DNA from: Candidatus Bathyarchaeota archaeon
GTDB taxonomy: Archaea; Thermoproteota; Bathyarchaeia; Bathyarchaeales; Bathyarchaeaceae
Assembly: GCA_004376295.1 (NCBI GenBank)
Contig: SOJZ01000031.1
Span: forward strand, 108,787-172,786
DNA length: 64,000 nt
Direction of reading: 5' to 3'
Below, one piece after another: positions 37,492-46,232 of this stretch. Position 1 is the first letter of the stretch; each line of letters begins with the position of its first letter. The position numbers and the translations under genes were made by a program. Below the pieces are notes generated by a model. That model was not told the origin of the DNA. It saw nothing but the letters and a program-made list of their open reading frames with translations, and did not search any database.

Positions 37492-37680
37492 CTATTGCGC
37501 GTGCCAATGAAGCAATTTGGCAATCAGTCTTTTTCGCTTAAGGTCTATTTGCAGTGTCCTGTTGTTCATGCAACCTAGGCAGATATTAAGACCGCACATT
37601 AGACCATCATGAAAAACAAACTTGCAGGGGTAAACGACCTTGACGACATCACCGCAACAGTCACAAAACAAAGGATTCAC
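37492..37680 (-). CDS. Small cysteine-rich protein, probable zinc finger
   Basis: 62 residues starting GTG. Cys pattern FCDCCGDVV near the N-terminus and CGLNICLGCMNN in the middle suggests a single zinc-binding treble clef, followed by a basic helix (LKRKRLIAKLL). AGGATT upstream is a weak ribosome site. Not assigned to a family. Confidence 0.5.
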   Translation of the reverse strand: MNPLFCDCCGDVVKVVYPCKFVFHDGLMCGLNICLGCMNNRTLQIDLKRKRLIAKLLHWHAQ

Positions 37681-37946
37681 AATCCTAGCCTTTCTCCATT
37701 TAAACTGAGAATGACAGGTTTTAAAAAGAAAGTTTCGTGCGTAGAATGGTTAGTGATTCGAACTATTTGAGAAGATGGATATGTTGTGTTCTGCGTAGCA
37801 AGCGGACCGCAGGGAAGAGGTCAACACGTATGCGCGCGCATGGTGTGTTCTGACCCGTGCATACTTGGTTGTCCATTAACCGTCGTCCATTAACGTCTCC
37901 ATTGGTTGGGGTAGATTTTTATCCTTATTGGCTCATTGTTAGGGCT

Positions 37947-38225
37947 ATGACAGGCAAAAAGCACTTTTCATCTGAAGAAGCCAAGAGGGTTGGTGAAGCA
38001 CTCAATATTGATTGGAGCAAGTTTGATGTTGAGCAGTTCAGAATGGGAATGGATGTCGAATTGGAACATGGACTGGAAGACGTTAATACCAATGTCACAG
38101 ACGATGATTCGCTTGTGACTGGCAAGATAGCTTTGGCACATTTGAATGAATTTCCGGATTACTACACGAGACTTGAGAAGATGGAAGAAGAAGCAGAAGA
38201 GTTCCACAAGAGCCAAAAGCACTAA
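37947..38225 (+). CDS. DUF5661 family protein
   Basis: 92 residues from the ATG at 37947; the frame extends 30 codons upstream without support. The sequence FSSEEAKRVGEALNIDWSKF and VEQFRMGMDVELEHG matches DUF5661 as I recall it, a small acidic helical family of unknown function found in bacteria and archaea. AGGG lies close upstream. Separate from its neighbours and convergent with the next gene. Confidence 0.75.
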   Translation: MTGKKHFSSEEAKRVGEALNIDWSKFDVEQFRMGMDVELEHGLEDVNTNVTDDDSLVTGKIALAHLNEFPDYYTRLEKMEEEAEEFHKSQKH

Positions 38226-38377
38226 TGTGACGCGTGTTTGCACGCTTGCATGGGTCTGGTTCAGTTGACTGGGAAATCTCACTGGTGTTTGCCCTTTCAA
38301 TAGGAATTGCCCTGCCTCTTTTGTGGACTTTGAGAATCAAGGAAAAACTATGAGTATCTAGCTTTCTTCTCGAACTG

Positions 38378-38408
38378 TGGTGATGTCACCCGCACTTTCC
38401 CCTTTTTT
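38378..38408 (+). repeat. Dispersed GATATC-CCCGC element, copy 4 (divergent)
   Basis: GGTGATGTCACCCGCACTTT then CCCC and seven T. Two substitutions in the core (A to G, C to A) separate it from copies 1-3. Two CATGCATGCA palindromes follow directly at 38415 and 38434. It sits in a convergent gap. Confidence 0.6.
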
Positions 38409-38459
38409 TGGTTTCATGCATGCAGATCCGTTCCATGCATGCATGATGTTGGCAAAAGC

Positions 38460-38852
38460 TTATTTTTTCCTTTTCTTCTTTTTCTGTTTCTTTTCAAGTT
38501 CCCTTTCAAGCTCTTCAACCATACTCTCCAACTCTGCCGTGAAATCTTTTGCAAATTTACTTAAAATCTGTAGCTGTTGTGGTGTCATAATTTTTTGTTG
38601 CAATGTCATACCTATCTCCATCGTATCTTGATCCACAACCACAGTAACATTGTCTAAGATGAATTTCCAAACTTTCTGCATTTTCATATTATTGATTTGT
38701 TCATCTGTAAAGCCTTCACTACGCAGAGCATTTAGCATCCACTGCTTGGTGCTCTCTGCCTCTTTGCTGTCTAATCCTTTCTTCTTTGCCTTTTCAAAAA
38801 ACTCCTTGAAAGCCATTTCCACAGATTTTTTCCTGCTATTCATCCTCACCAT
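38460..38852 (-). CDS. Hypothetical charged helical protein
   Basis: 130 residues, almost entirely helical, ending in a Lys-rich tail (EKKQKKKKRKK). No family is recognised. The N-terminus is basic (MNSRKKS from codon 4), the centre has a short beta-like KFILDNVTVVVDQ. GTGAGG just before the second ATG suggests a start at codon 4. The basic tail could bind nucleic acid; this is inference. Confidence 0.55.
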   Translation of the reverse strand: MVRMNSRKKSVEMAFKEFFEKAKKKGLDSKEAESTKQWMLNALRSEGFTDEQINNMKMQKVWKFILDNVTVVVDQDTMEIGMTLQQKIMTPQQLQILSKFAKDFTAELESMVEELERELEKKQKKKKRKK

Positions 38853-39057
38853 TCGCTAACTGAGTTCTTGATGTTCTTTAGCTTTTGCATGGGTTTGCAT
38901 GCATGCTCACGTGCAATATAAGTAGAAAAGACGGAAGGTTAAGGGTGGCTTGAATACGTTACTACATGGACGGCTACAGGCTATTTCGAAAGAGAAAGTG
39001 AAGAAGCTATGAGCGTTACGACAGAAGCAGGAGCATTTGTCCTAACGTTCCCACTAT

Positions 39058-39089
39058 GGAGATATCACCCGCAAAACCCCTCTTTTTTC
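39058..39089 (+). repeat. Dispersed GATATC-CCCGC element, copy 5, with upstream conserved block
   Basis: GGAGATATCACCCGCAAAAC then CCCTCTTTTTT. It ends 10 nt from the stop of the leftward aldo/keto reductase. The block TTTCGAAAGAGAAAGTGAA at 38984-39002 recurs, with one change, at the same distance before copy 6 (77 versus 75 nt), so the repeat is longer than its core. Confidence 0.65.
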
Positions 39090-39099
39090 TGCAACTGAA

Positions 39100-40212
39100 C
39101 TATTCTGTCCAGTAAACCCATCCGTTTGATACCTTGGATTTTTTCAAGACTCCCCTTTTCACTCTTCTAGCGAGAAAATTAGGAATTTTGTCCTCTTTGC
39201 CCTTAGTCGAGAGATCTTTAGACTCTAAGGCTTTGACCACATGCTCTAGCGTTCTCCTATTGGGATGTTTGAAGAATCCCTCACGAATTAGTCCTTCAAG
39301 CGCCTGATACATATGATAGCCCCAGGTTTGAGGCCCCTTGCGCCGTGCCGCGCGCGAGAAAATCGGCTGGATATCAAACTCATCAACCATAGCGCTCATT
39401 TCTATATCGGATGGTCGCTTCTCAAAACGATTGGCAGCATCCAACATCTTGGGCAGAAGCTGCATATCACCCGCTGTGATCAGGAAGCTGTCCGGGAAAC
39501 CCAATGACCAATGCACCGACTTATCAATGGCATCTTGAGTCTCTAACGGTTCATAGAAATACGTATTGTAAGTCTTGGGACGGCTCCCCCACGGCCGCCG
39601 AGCAATGGATTTGATGGTTTGTACTGCAACGTTGCGCTTACGGCACAACCCAACTAACTCATTGAAGTCAGCTGCATAACGGGGATTCTGCATCAGCAAA
39701 TAGTTGTACGGCAATAAGACTGTATCGAAATCAAAACGCTCCAAGCTGCGTTTGTGCATTGCTGGCACTTTGTTACCGTGACCCGTTACGCCCAGAAACC
39801 GCACCAAACCTTTGTCACGCGCTTCAATAAAAGCCTCCAAGGCGCCCTCAGGCCCCATCACTTTTTCCCAACCTGCCGGATTGGTCAAACCATGCAACTG
39901 CCAAAGGTCTATATAATCAACTCTCAATCGGCTCAAGGAACGCTGAAGATCTTCCCAGGCTCCTTTGTATGTACGCTTTCGAGACTTGGTTGCGAGGAAG
40001 AAATCATCGCGATGCTGCTCCATCCACGATCCGATGCACTTCTCGGCATTTCCATACATGGGCGCTGTGTCAATATGATTTACGCCACACTCTAATAGCA
40101 TATAGAGTATGCGATCGGCCTCCGCTTGTGTTGCCTTGCTCAAGGCATACGAGCCAAATATTATTCGAGTACTAGCATGTCCAGTACGACCAAATTGGTT
40201 TCTGAGAATCAT
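39100..40212 (-). CDS. Aldo/keto reductase
   Basis: 370 residues, NADPH-dependent TIM-barrel oxidoreductase. The catalytic tetrad is consistent: Asp in HIDTAPMYGNAE, the Tyr of the same block, Lys in FLATKSRKRT and His in LWQLHGLTN. The barrel ends near residue 290 and a C-terminal extension of about 75 residues (RTLEHVVKALESKD) resembles a small helical domain. ATG start with AAGGAGAT upstream. Substrate not evident. Confidence 0.87.
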   Translation of the reverse strand: MILRNQFGRTGHASTRIIFGSYALSKATQAEADRILYMLLECGVNHIDTAPMYGNAEKCIGSWMEQHRDDFFLATKSRKRTYKGAWEDLQRSLSRLRVDYIDLWQLHGLTNPAGWEKVMGPEGALEAFIEARDKGLVRFLGVTGHGNKVPAMHKRSLERFDFDTVLLPYNYLLMQNPRYAADFNELVGLCRKRNVAVQTIKSIARRPWGSRPKTYNTYFYEPLETQDAIDKSVHWSLGFPDSFLITAGDMQLLPKMLDAANRFEKRPSDIEMSAMVDEFDIQPIFSRAARRKGPQTWGYHMYQALEGLIREGFFKHPNRRTLEHVVKALESKDLSTKGKEDKIPNFLARRVKRGVLKKSKVSNGWVYWTE

Positions 40213-40392
40213 TCGTCAATATCTCCTTGAATATCATTTTTTACACATTCCTTGCTAAGAATCAGCTAATAAGGGAATTGCCTTCTGAACATGTTTTCAC
40301 AGAAGTTGGTCTTGGAGACTGCGTTTTTGATGCTCTTCAGAAAACCGAAGTAGCAAGATAGGGCTGAAAAAGTGTAGAAGACGCTGAAAAGG

Positions 40393-40400
40393 TTTATTAA
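40393..40400 (+). promoter_or_regulatory. Candidate TATA box for the eL15 gene
   Basis: TTTATTAA preceded by AAAAGG resembles an archaeal BRE/TATA pair. It lies about 55 nt before the ATG, allowing a short leader that includes GAGGGTTTAGG near the start. Confidence 0.45.
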
Positions 40401-40452
40401 TCGTCTTAACGGTGAAGTTGAACCGTAAACGTGCAGAGAGAGGGTTTAGGAA

Positions 40453-41052
40453 ATGACCTACAAACACATCGCAGCAGCTTGGAAACGACCTGAAGCTTCC
40501 TATGTAAAGGAATTAATGTGGCACAGAGCTATAGAATGGCGGAAACAGCGGACAATTCTCAGAATTGAAAAGCCGACGCGACTGGATCGAGCGAGAAAGC
40601 TAGGATACAAAGCCAAGCAGGGGTTTGTCGTCGCTCGCGTTCGTGTTAGGCGTGGAGGCCTTCGGAGACGTCGGCCGAAAGGAGGTAGAAGGCCCAAACG
40701 TATGGGTATTAAGAAATTCAAGCCCGCGAAAAGCTTGAGGCTCATTGGTGAGGAAAGAGTTGCGAGAAAGTTTCCAAACTTGGAGGTCTTGAACTCTTAC
40801 TGGGTTTGGGAGGATGGACGCTCAAAATGGTTTGAGGTGATTCTTGTTGACCCGAGCCATCCAGTCGTCAAATCAGATAAAGATATCAACTGGATTTGTG
40901 AAGGAACCCATCGTGGTCGAGTTTTTCGTGGATTGACTGGTGCCGGCAAGGAGGTTAGGGGACTCCATCATAAAGGTCGTGGGGCAGAGAAATTGCGACC
41001 AAGTCGTACAGCTTCTCGTAAACGAAGGAAGATGCAGCATGCATATGCATGA
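40453..41052 (+). CDS. rpl15e: 50S ribosomal protein eL15 (L15e)
   Basis: 199 residues, strongly basic, full length for the family. Blocks such as [16 protein letters not shown] and [20 protein letters not shown] are diagnostic. It binds 23S rRNA of the large subunit. In many archaea it heads the DUF54-rnp3-rnp2 cluster; here PdaD, a cupin and eL13 intervene. Confidence 0.97.
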   Translation: MTYKHIAAAWKRPEASYVKELMWHRAIEWRKQRTILRIEKPTRLDRARKLGYKAKQGFVVARVRVRRGGLRRRRPKGGRRPKRMGIKKFKPAKSLRLIGEERVARKFPNLEVLNSYWVWEDGRSKWFEVILVDPSHPVVKSDKDINWICEGTHRGRVFRGLTGAGKEVRGLHHKGRGAEKLRPSRTASRKRRKMQHAYA

Positions 41053-41178
41053 ATAGGGCTTAACAAGTTACTGGCTAATTTTCAGGTTTTTCTCAGATTC
41101 ATACACGCACTCTTTCTAAACATGGCTTATCATGTAATCCATGTGGAGAATGGTCGATTACCGCTTTTTTTAAGAATG

Positions 41179-41640
41179 TTATGGTACGTAAACTAGTGCT
41201 GCTATGACACAGCCATAATTTTCTATGGGCACCCTTAAAACTTCTGTTCGATAACTTATTTTATCGACTTCGATTTCTCGTGTCTTCGCCATCTCTTTGA
41301 TTTTCCATTCAAGAGTTTCCTTTAGAGCCTTTTTGTCCATGTGTCCATTAGCCTCTGCTACAAGCCCGTATTTCATGTTTTTTTCCCATGCCCAAGCAAT
41401 TCCAGCTGCAATCATTGTTTCTCCTTTCCCGTCCAATCTCGCTATCACTGTGTGAGTGATGGAGCCGGCGGGTATTTTCCTCCATTCTCTTTCTTTACAT
41501 GTCGGCGGAAGTATGGAACTCACAGGAACCAAGTTACATTGCTCTATTCCAGCGTTCTTTAGGGCGCGGTCGAAGGCGTTAAGTTGAGAAATCGGGCTGA
41601 TTGCTTCTCCGCTTGTTACAAAGAATTCTTTGGGAATCAT
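41179..41640 (-). CDS. pdaD: Pyruvoyl-dependent arginine decarboxylase
   Basis: 153 residues. Makes agmatine from arginine for polyamine and agmatidine synthesis; agmatidine modifies archaeal tRNA-Ile. Self-cleavage between the paired Ser residues (about 41-42) in VSSILPP creates the pyruvoyl cofactor. The C-terminal NYGCVIAALVYV is typical. It is divergent from the cupin gene. Full length and intact. Confidence 0.93.
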   Translation of the reverse strand: MIPKEFFVTSGEAISPISQLNAFDRALKNAGIEQCNLVPVSSILPPTCKEREWRKIPAGSITHTVIARLDGKGETMIAAGIAWAWEKNMKYGLVAEANGHMDKKALKETLEWKIKEMAKTREIEVDKISYRTEVLRVPIENYGCVIAALVYVP

Positions 41641-41826
41641 TTTTCTGTTTTTTCCTCACTTGGCAACGTAGTGCACTCAACAAAACTGTATTATTAACTT
41701 TGTGATGAGCATTCCACAATTTCTCCAAGGGTTTTTCTGAGACCATTTTGGCGATATTTATAACAAAGTTTAACTATACAAGCGCGCGGAGGATGTAAAA
41801 TCTGGTAGATAAGGTTGGACGAAAGA

Positions 41827-42186
41827 ATGTTGAAAATTATAGACCTTGAAAATGCAATTTTGAAAGCGAAAAAATTAGCTGAAGACAAATTGGCTAAGGG
41901 CGAAGATGCCGATGAATTTATAGAAATTGGAGAGGCTGACGAATTCAAAATTTATGTCGCAGCAGGGGAAACCATCAATGATTCTTCTCCAGATTCCTTT
42001 CATGAAAATCCGAGGGATGTTTTTATGCTAGTGCTTGAGGGAGAAATAGAATTTACATTTGAAAAGGGAGAAAAAACAACTGTAAAAGCAGGGCAATGTT
42101 TTGTTCTGCCAAAGCACTTGAAGCATCATTGCATTTTCAGGAAAATGACAATCGCGATTGAAGGAGTATACGAAAAAGGACTTTAA
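41827..42186 (+). CDS. Cupin domain protein
   Basis: About 119 residues from the ATG at 41827; a TTG at 41815 is in frame but has AAGG directly adjacent, too close. A helical N-terminal region precedes one cupin barrel with the motif-1-like DVFMLVLEGEIEFTFEKG and motif-2-like GQCFVLPKHLKHHC, where His residues could hold a metal. Function unknown. Confidence 0.75.
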   Translation: MLKIIDLENAILKAKKLAEDKLAKGEDADEFIEIGEADEFKIYVAAGETINDSSPDSFHENPRDVFMLVLEGEIEFTFEKGEKTTVKAGQCFVLPKHLKHHCIFRKMTIAIEGVYEKGL

Positions 42187-42322
42187 TTAACTGGGGTGGT
42201 ATTCAGTAGGGGCAATCAAAAACTTTCAAAATTAAAATTCAAACCAGTAATGACCAAAGTGCTCCGACGTTCACTATTACTATTAACGCATACAATGGTG
42301 AAACAGGCCCGTAAAAACACGT

Positions 42323-42357
42323 AAAATTCTCCCTTGTAGCGGGAATTTTATATTAAA
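42323..42357 (+). promoter_or_regulatory. Inverted repeat and TATA box before the eL13 gene
   Basis: AAAATTCTCCC and GGGAATTTT form an imperfect dyad of nine matched positions around TTGTAGC, running into the TATA-like TTTTATATTAAA at 42346-42357. ATG follows 32 nt later. A regulator binding here could control ribosomal protein output; the TATA call is stronger than the dyad. Confidence 0.4.
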
Positions 42358-42388
42358 CTTCGTTGCATCACAAATAGGTTGAATAATA

Positions 42389-42652
42389 ATGAAGATTCAA
42401 TCAGTGGTTCAGAAAAGGAAGGACAGAACCCGAAAGGGCAAGGGTTTCAGCAGAGGCGAACTAGAGGAGACTGAGATAGATTTCAGACAGGCACTCAAGT
42501 TAGCCATACCCATCGATCTGAGAAGAAAAACGAAACATCAGGAAAACGTCAAAATCATAAAAGAGCACATGAGAAAAATGGGCTTAAAATCTGAGAAGAG
42601 AAAAAAAGAAGTGTTATTGGACAAACGGCGGAAACACCCTAAAGATCAGTGA
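42389..42652 (+). CDS. rpl13e: 50S ribosomal protein eL13 (L13e)
   Basis: 87 residues, basic. The archaeal L13e signature RKGKGFSRGELEETEID and IPIDLRRKTKHQENV is clear. Length fits archaeal members, which are shorter than eukaryotic eL13. Probably transcribed with the DUF54 gene 59 bp downstream. Confidence 0.9.
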   Translation: MKIQSVVQKRKDRTRKGKGFSRGELEETEIDFRQALKLAIPIDLRRKTKHQENVKIIKEHMRKMGLKSEKRKKEVLLDKRRKHPKDQ

Positions 42653-42711
42653 AGACTAAAATATTAAGATAGAACTATTGGTAAGGTTAACGTGCAGAGG
42701 TTCCGCCTCCA

Positions 42712-43146
42712 ATGTCCATAGCTTACATTGATATACGTTTCTTCGCACACGCGACCGAGGACTTGGACAAGGTCATCAAAGCGGTCCAGAATGTTCTTCC
42801 AGCTGACTACGTTGATGACATAGTATTCAGGAGAGACAATCTGCAAGGCCACTATGGCAACCCCATCCTTCTTTTCGAAACCAGAATAAAGAAAAAAGGA
42901 ATACTCAAAGCTGTCGTCGAGAATTTTTCTTCATGTCTTGAAGAGTTAGATAAAAAAGCGTTACATGAAGAGATCGATTTGCATGTGCAGAAAGGAAGTC
43001 TCTACATTCGATTAGACAAACAAGCCGCCCTCCAAGGAGAACTCAAACTCTGCACCACCGACGCCATTCGTCTACGCATACGATTCAAGAAAGCGAAAAC
43101 TGAAGACATCGTTAAGACGTGCCAAGACCTTGGGATATTAACATGA
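42712..43146 (+). CDS. DUF54 RNA-binding protein (exosome/RNase P cluster)
   Basis: 144 residues of the archaeal RNA_binding/DUF54 family, usually found between rpl15e and rnp3. Blocks: IDIRFFAHATEDLDKV, the central DNLQGHYGNPILLFET and LHVQKGSLYIRLDKQAA. It overlaps the Rpp30 start by 4 bp (ATGA). A role in RNA processing is inferred from context and family. Confidence 0.88.
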   Translation: MSIAYIDIRFFAHATEDLDKVIKAVQNVLPADYVDDIVFRRDNLQGHYGNPILLFETRIKKKGILKAVVENFSSCLEELDKKALHEEIDLHVQKGSLYIRLDKQAALQGELKLCTTDAIRLRIRFKKAKTEDIVKTCQDLGILT

Positions 43147-43979
43147 GAAAGTTTGTCGATCCACACCTTCGTCCATCAATCGCCAATTCTAGTCAAGTTG
43201 AGAAAATGGTCAATAAATCTTCGGAGCTAGGATACTGCCTGATTGGCATACCAATACCACCGAACCTCATGCGAGACACGATCCATGAATTGCAACGCAT
43301 CTGTAGCGACGCCAAAATAGACATTGTTACAAGGCTTGACCTCGTACCCAATACGCCCCACGAACTACTACTAGACCTGCGTCGTTTCAGGCGAAGGTTC
43401 GAAGTCGTTTCGGTCACGTGCAACTCAAAGTCTGTCGCAAGGCAGGCGGCCAAAGATCGGAGGGTAGACCTTCTGTCTTTTTCCGCAACCGACTTCCGTA
43501 AACGATTTTTTGATTACGCCGAGGCGGAACTTGCTTCTAAGGCATTGTCGTCCCTTGAGATAGACATGGCACCACTTCTTTCGCTAAAAGGTTTTTCAAG
43601 AATCCGTCTTCTTTCACGTCTACGAAAAGAGACGGCGATCGCAAAAAAGTTTGGCGTACCAGTCATACTTTCTAGTGGAGCAAAAGATCCGTACCTCATG
43701 AGAAGCCCCCATGATTACGCCGCTCTAGCTGCCCTCTTTGACATGCCTCAAGAGTCCGCGTTGTGTGCCCTTTCAGAGAACCCCCTTGCAATAATCAAGC
43801 GGAACAGAGAAAAGCTGAACTCAGATTATATAGCCCCAGGCATACGCATTATAAGGAGTCCAAGGAGGGAAACATTTGCCTCGACGCATGAGAAGACGCT
43901 ATCTCCATCTGACGATTGTGAGCGAACAACTTCTCAACGAAAAAGACGTGATACACACCATTTGGAGCGCCATCCTTAA
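43143..43979 (+). CDS. rnp3: RNase P protein component 3 (Rpp30)
   Basis: 278 residues; TIM-barrel-like protein subunit of RNase P. ATG overlaps the previous stop; an in-frame upstream ATG-like start at 43119 is not needed. Blocks such as LRRFRRRFEVVSVTCNSK, RRVDLLSFSATDFRKRFFDYAEA and PVILSSGAKDPYLMRSP are diagnostic. The C-terminal tail of about 40 residues (after IIRSPRRETF) is unusually long, hydrophilic, and overlaps the pop5 gene out of frame by 104 bp. Confidence 0.92.
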   Translation: MRKFVDPHLRPSIANSSQVEKMVNKSSELGYCLIGIPIPPNLMRDTIHELQRICSDAKIDIVTRLDLVPNTPHELLLDLRRFRRRFEVVSVTCNSKSVARQAAKDRRVDLLSFSATDFRKRFFDYAEAELASKALSSLEIDMAPLLSLKGFSRIRLLSRLRKETAIAKKFGVPVILSSGAKDPYLMRSPHDYAALAALFDMPQESALCALSENPLAIIKRNREKLNSDYIAPGIRIIRSPRRETFASTHEKTLSPSDDCERTTSQRKRRDTHHLERHP

Positions 43980-44196
43980 ACTCTTTGGGGAATACGGTGC
44001 TAGTCAAGCAAACACAGCCCTTATTGAGTACAACCCACAGAAAAGTTACGCCGTTGTACGCTGTCTACACAAAGCCCTAGAAATGGTGAAAGCTTCCATC
44101 GCTTCCATAACCGAGATTAATGGAAAACCCGCAGCCATTCATATTGTAGGAGTTTCTGGAACGTTGAAGGCGCTTCGCAAAAAAGCAGCAATATAG
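43876..44196 (+). CDS. rnp2: RNase P protein component 2 (Pop5)
   Basis: 106 residues, RRM-like subunit that pairs with Rpp30 in RNase P. Starts MRRRYLHLTI and continues with ILKLFGEYGASQANTALIEY and IHIVGVSGTLKALRKKA. The TTG at 43876 is well supported by AGGAGG seven nt upstream; ATG at codon 5 is possible. The large overlap with rnp3 implies tightly coupled expression. Confidence 0.92.
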   Translation: MPRRMRRRYLHLTIVSEQLLNEKDVIHTIWSAILKLFGEYGASQANTALIEYNPQKSYAVVRCLHKALEMVKASIASITEINGKPAAIHIVGVSGTLKALRKKAAI

Positions 44197-44240
44197 ATGC
44201 ATGATGCAAAGTTTATCTGCTGGAACGTTCTCATTTACAT

Positions 44241-44304
44241 GGGGGATGATGTAGCCGTCCCAGACCGACATTAATGGATGAGGATCTCATGACGAACAGA
44301 CCCC
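44241..44304 (+). ncRNA. Candidate C/D-box-like small RNA
   Basis: In the gap after pop5, GGGG and CCCC could close a stem around GATGATG (C-box-like), CCGA (D'-like), GGATGA (C'-like) and CAGA (D-like), with spacings of about 10-14 nt. D and D' each differ from CTGA by one base. A TTTATC about 27 nt upstream could be its TATA box, and T-rich sequence follows. This is weak and judged by eye. Confidence 0.3.
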
Positions 44305-44425
44305 ATCTTTTGATAATTGTCATTTTTTCATTTCATATTTAACCTACAGCTATTGAAATCTCAAACGCCAAGCTTGCATTCTTTCCCAGTCAAGAAGAAA
44401 AAAGGAGGAAAATGTAGGCTTGTTT

Positions 44426-44716
44426 CTACTTTTTCTTTATGGCCGCAATAAATTCGTCTATGGGAATTGCTGGTATACTCATTATTTGAACTGTTCCGCG
44501 TGAACCCATTTCTATGGAAATACGTGCTATTGTCTTGTTGTCTGATGCTTCAACTATGTTCACGAAATCATACGATCCAAGCGTTGCATATTGATGGACA
44601 ACCTTCACGCCCATTGTCTCAAGTTCCCTATTGACCTCTTTGATTCTTTCAGGCTTCTCTCTAACGGTCTTCCATCCCTCGTCCGTAAGCTTAGAAAGAA
44701 GAATATATGTAGGCAT
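44426..44716 (-). CDS. GYD domain protein
   Basis: 96 residues, ferredoxin-like fold of the GYD family (PF08734). The family motif appears as TLGSYDFVNIVEASDNKT, with MPTYILLSKLTDEGWK at the N-terminus. Members are small oligomeric proteins of unknown function. ATG start. The flanking gap 44717-44997 shows no gene. Confidence 0.85.
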   Translation of the reverse strand: MPTYILLSKLTDEGWKTVREKPERIKEVNRELETMGVKVVHQYATLGSYDFVNIVEASDNKTIARISIEMGSRGTVQIMSIPAIPIDEFIAAIKKK

Positions 44717-44814
44717 GTATCATTTTCCCTCCAAACATACTTTCTACACGTACCTACCATTTCTATTTTTCGAAAGAGCGGTGTATTCGTAGTATGTATG
44801 GGTGGTCCAAAAAG

Positions 44815-44836
44815 ATTATAGGGGGGCTATAGGGGG
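44815..44836. repeat. Tandem TATAGGGGGGC tract
   Basis: Two direct copies of TATAGGGGGG separated by C, flanked by AAAAAG on both sides. Only two G runs are present, so an intramolecular G-quadruplex is unlikely. Role unknown; it lies in the gap before the nuclease gene. Confidence 0.3.
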
Positions 44837-44997
44837 GTCTAAAAAGAGAGAGATACACAAATAACGTGGCAAAACGGTCAACCCAAAACTTCCAGTATCC
44901 AACAAGCACACTCAATAAAGAAATTCAATAGAAAGACAAAAGCATATTATGAATTATCCATAAACCTTAAAACAATCAGGAATATGGTTTAAGTAAA

Positions 44998-45684
44998 ATG
45001 ACCGTTGAAAGAAATCTTCTCCGCTCTATTTTGAAGTTAACAAAAAAAGGCCCAATCGAAAAAACCCTAATCAGCAGAGACGCTCAAATCCCCGTTCAAA
45101 TTGCCGATGATATGCTGAAAGACTTTTCCAAGGCAGGCTTTATTCAGTTGAGAGGCAAGGTAATCGAAGCTTCGTTGAACCAACGCGTAAAGATCGCTAT
45201 TCACGCCATAAGGTTGGGCGCAGACTTTGAAAGCGTGTGCAACTTTCTTGAATGGAACGAGTTTGAAAAAATCGCGGCTACAACATTCGAATTCAACCAT
45301 TTCAACGTCATAAAAGGTCTCCGTTTTAAAGGGGCTGGAAGAAGATGGGAAGTCGACGTTCTTGGCTGCAGAGAACCCATCATCGTCAGCGTGGACTGCA
45401 AACACTGGCATCACGGCTGGACAAGATCGGCCATAACGAAAACAATTGACGCCCAGATTAAGAGAACCCAAGCCTTAGCAAACGCAGTTCCCACGCTACG
45501 CGAGAAAATAGGGTTAGCTGACTGGAAAGAAGCAACACTGATTCCAATGGTCTTATCACTTTTTCCTGCTCCTCTCAAATTCTACAGAAACACGCCAGTG
45601 GTTCCAATTTTGCAACTTCAAGACTTCCTAAACGAACTACCAGCACACATAGATTCGATGACACACTTTTTCGCCTATCTTTAG
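44998..45684 (+). CDS. PD-(D/E)XK restriction-endonuclease-like protein with N-terminal winged helix
   Basis: 228 residues. The N-terminal 70 form a helix-turn-helix/winged-helix (LLRSILKLTKKGPIEKTLIS, DDMLKDFSKAGFIQLRG). The C-terminal domain has RRWEVDVLGCREPIIVSVDC followed by KHWHHG, matching the D-x(n)-(D/E)xK pattern with Asp in EVDVLG and DCK as the second half. Similar archaeal proteins are Mrr-like or Holliday-junction-resolvase-like nucleases. No methyltransferase is nearby, so a classical restriction-modification system is not supported. AT-rich DNA (45685-45953, no gene) follows. Confidence 0.75.
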   Translation: MTVERNLLRSILKLTKKGPIEKTLISRDAQIPVQIADDMLKDFSKAGFIQLRGKVIEASLNQRVKIAIHAIRLGADFESVCNFLEWNEFEKIAATTFEFNHFNVIKGLRFKGAGRRWEVDVLGCREPIIVSVDCKHWHHGWTRSAITKTIDAQIKRTQALANAVPTLREKIGLADWKEATLIPMVLSLFPAPLKFYRNTPVVPILQLQDFLNELPAHIDSMTHFFAYL

Positions 45685-45953
45685 AGAAAAATGAACTTTT
45701 TATATACTCAGAAAAATTGCTACATAAAACTTGATTTTTTATTGACAGAAATGCCTTTAAAAATAGTTTGCTTAAACCTGTTTTAGAATAATTTCTTTAA
45801 AAAATTTCACAATAGAAAATAAATCGACCAAAAAAACGTCAAAATATAAATATTACTGTTTCTTTGAACAGAAGAATTTTGATTTTGTTACGCAAAAATG
45901 TAAAGATATTGAACGAGTTTATAAAGGCATAATATTGATATCTGCAAATGGTG

Positions 45954-46232
45954 TCATCCAATGACTTCAATAGCGGTTCCGAGGGCTTGACCTGGCACGC
46001 CCTTCTTGAAACGTGCTCTCACTAAACCTTTTTTTCCATGTACAGCCACGATTTTTCCTCGAAGCTTACGTTCTCCAATAGGCCACGCCACCTTTCGGCC
46101 TACAAGTCTTGCTGCTTCACCGGACGACTTGATAACAGAAAACTGGAGGATACATTCCTTAGGGCGCTGAGTCCTTGGGCCAGTCCTATAACCTACGATA
46201 ACGCCTTGAATAACTTCAGACATACTTTTCAC
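45954..46232 (-). CDS. rpl35ae: 50S ribosomal protein eL33 (L35Ae)
   Basis: 92 residues, beta-barrel ribosomal protein restricted to archaea and eukaryotes. GVIVGYRTGPRTQRPKECIL, VGRKVAWPIGERKLRGKI and the ending RARFKKGVPGQALGTAI are diagnostic. ATG at codon 1 or 4. Isolated between a nuclease gene and the relic mobile element, with which it shares no function. Confidence 0.92.
   Translation of the reverse strand: MKSMSEVIQGVIVGYRTGPRTQRPKECILQFSVIKSSGEAARLVGRKVAWPIGERKLRGKIVAVHGKKGLVRARFKKGVPGQALGTAIEVIG

Larger units (their letters stand above)
29342..38907. repeat. Cluster of intergenic CATGCATGC palindromes
   Basis: Overlapping alternating purine-pyrimidine palindromes built from CATGCATGC occur in almost every gap of this stretch. 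Starts I located: 29342, 30284, 30923, 31354 (12 bp), 32714 (12 bp), 35026, 35713, 35874, 37189, 37296, 38415, 38434 (12 bp), 38897. All lie outside coding sequence or touch a stop codon (30284, 29342). Degenerate versions (GCATGTATGC) are seen near 37228. They are absent from the sulfur-module coding region. Confidence 0.7.

Noticed and set aside
28266..39089. A CRISPR array built from the dispersed elements
   Set aside because: Copies are hundreds to thousands of bases apart with genes between them and no regular spacers or cas genes.
44998..45684. Restriction-modification system
   Set aside because: Only the nuclease-like protein is present; no methyltransferase or specificity gene lies nearby.
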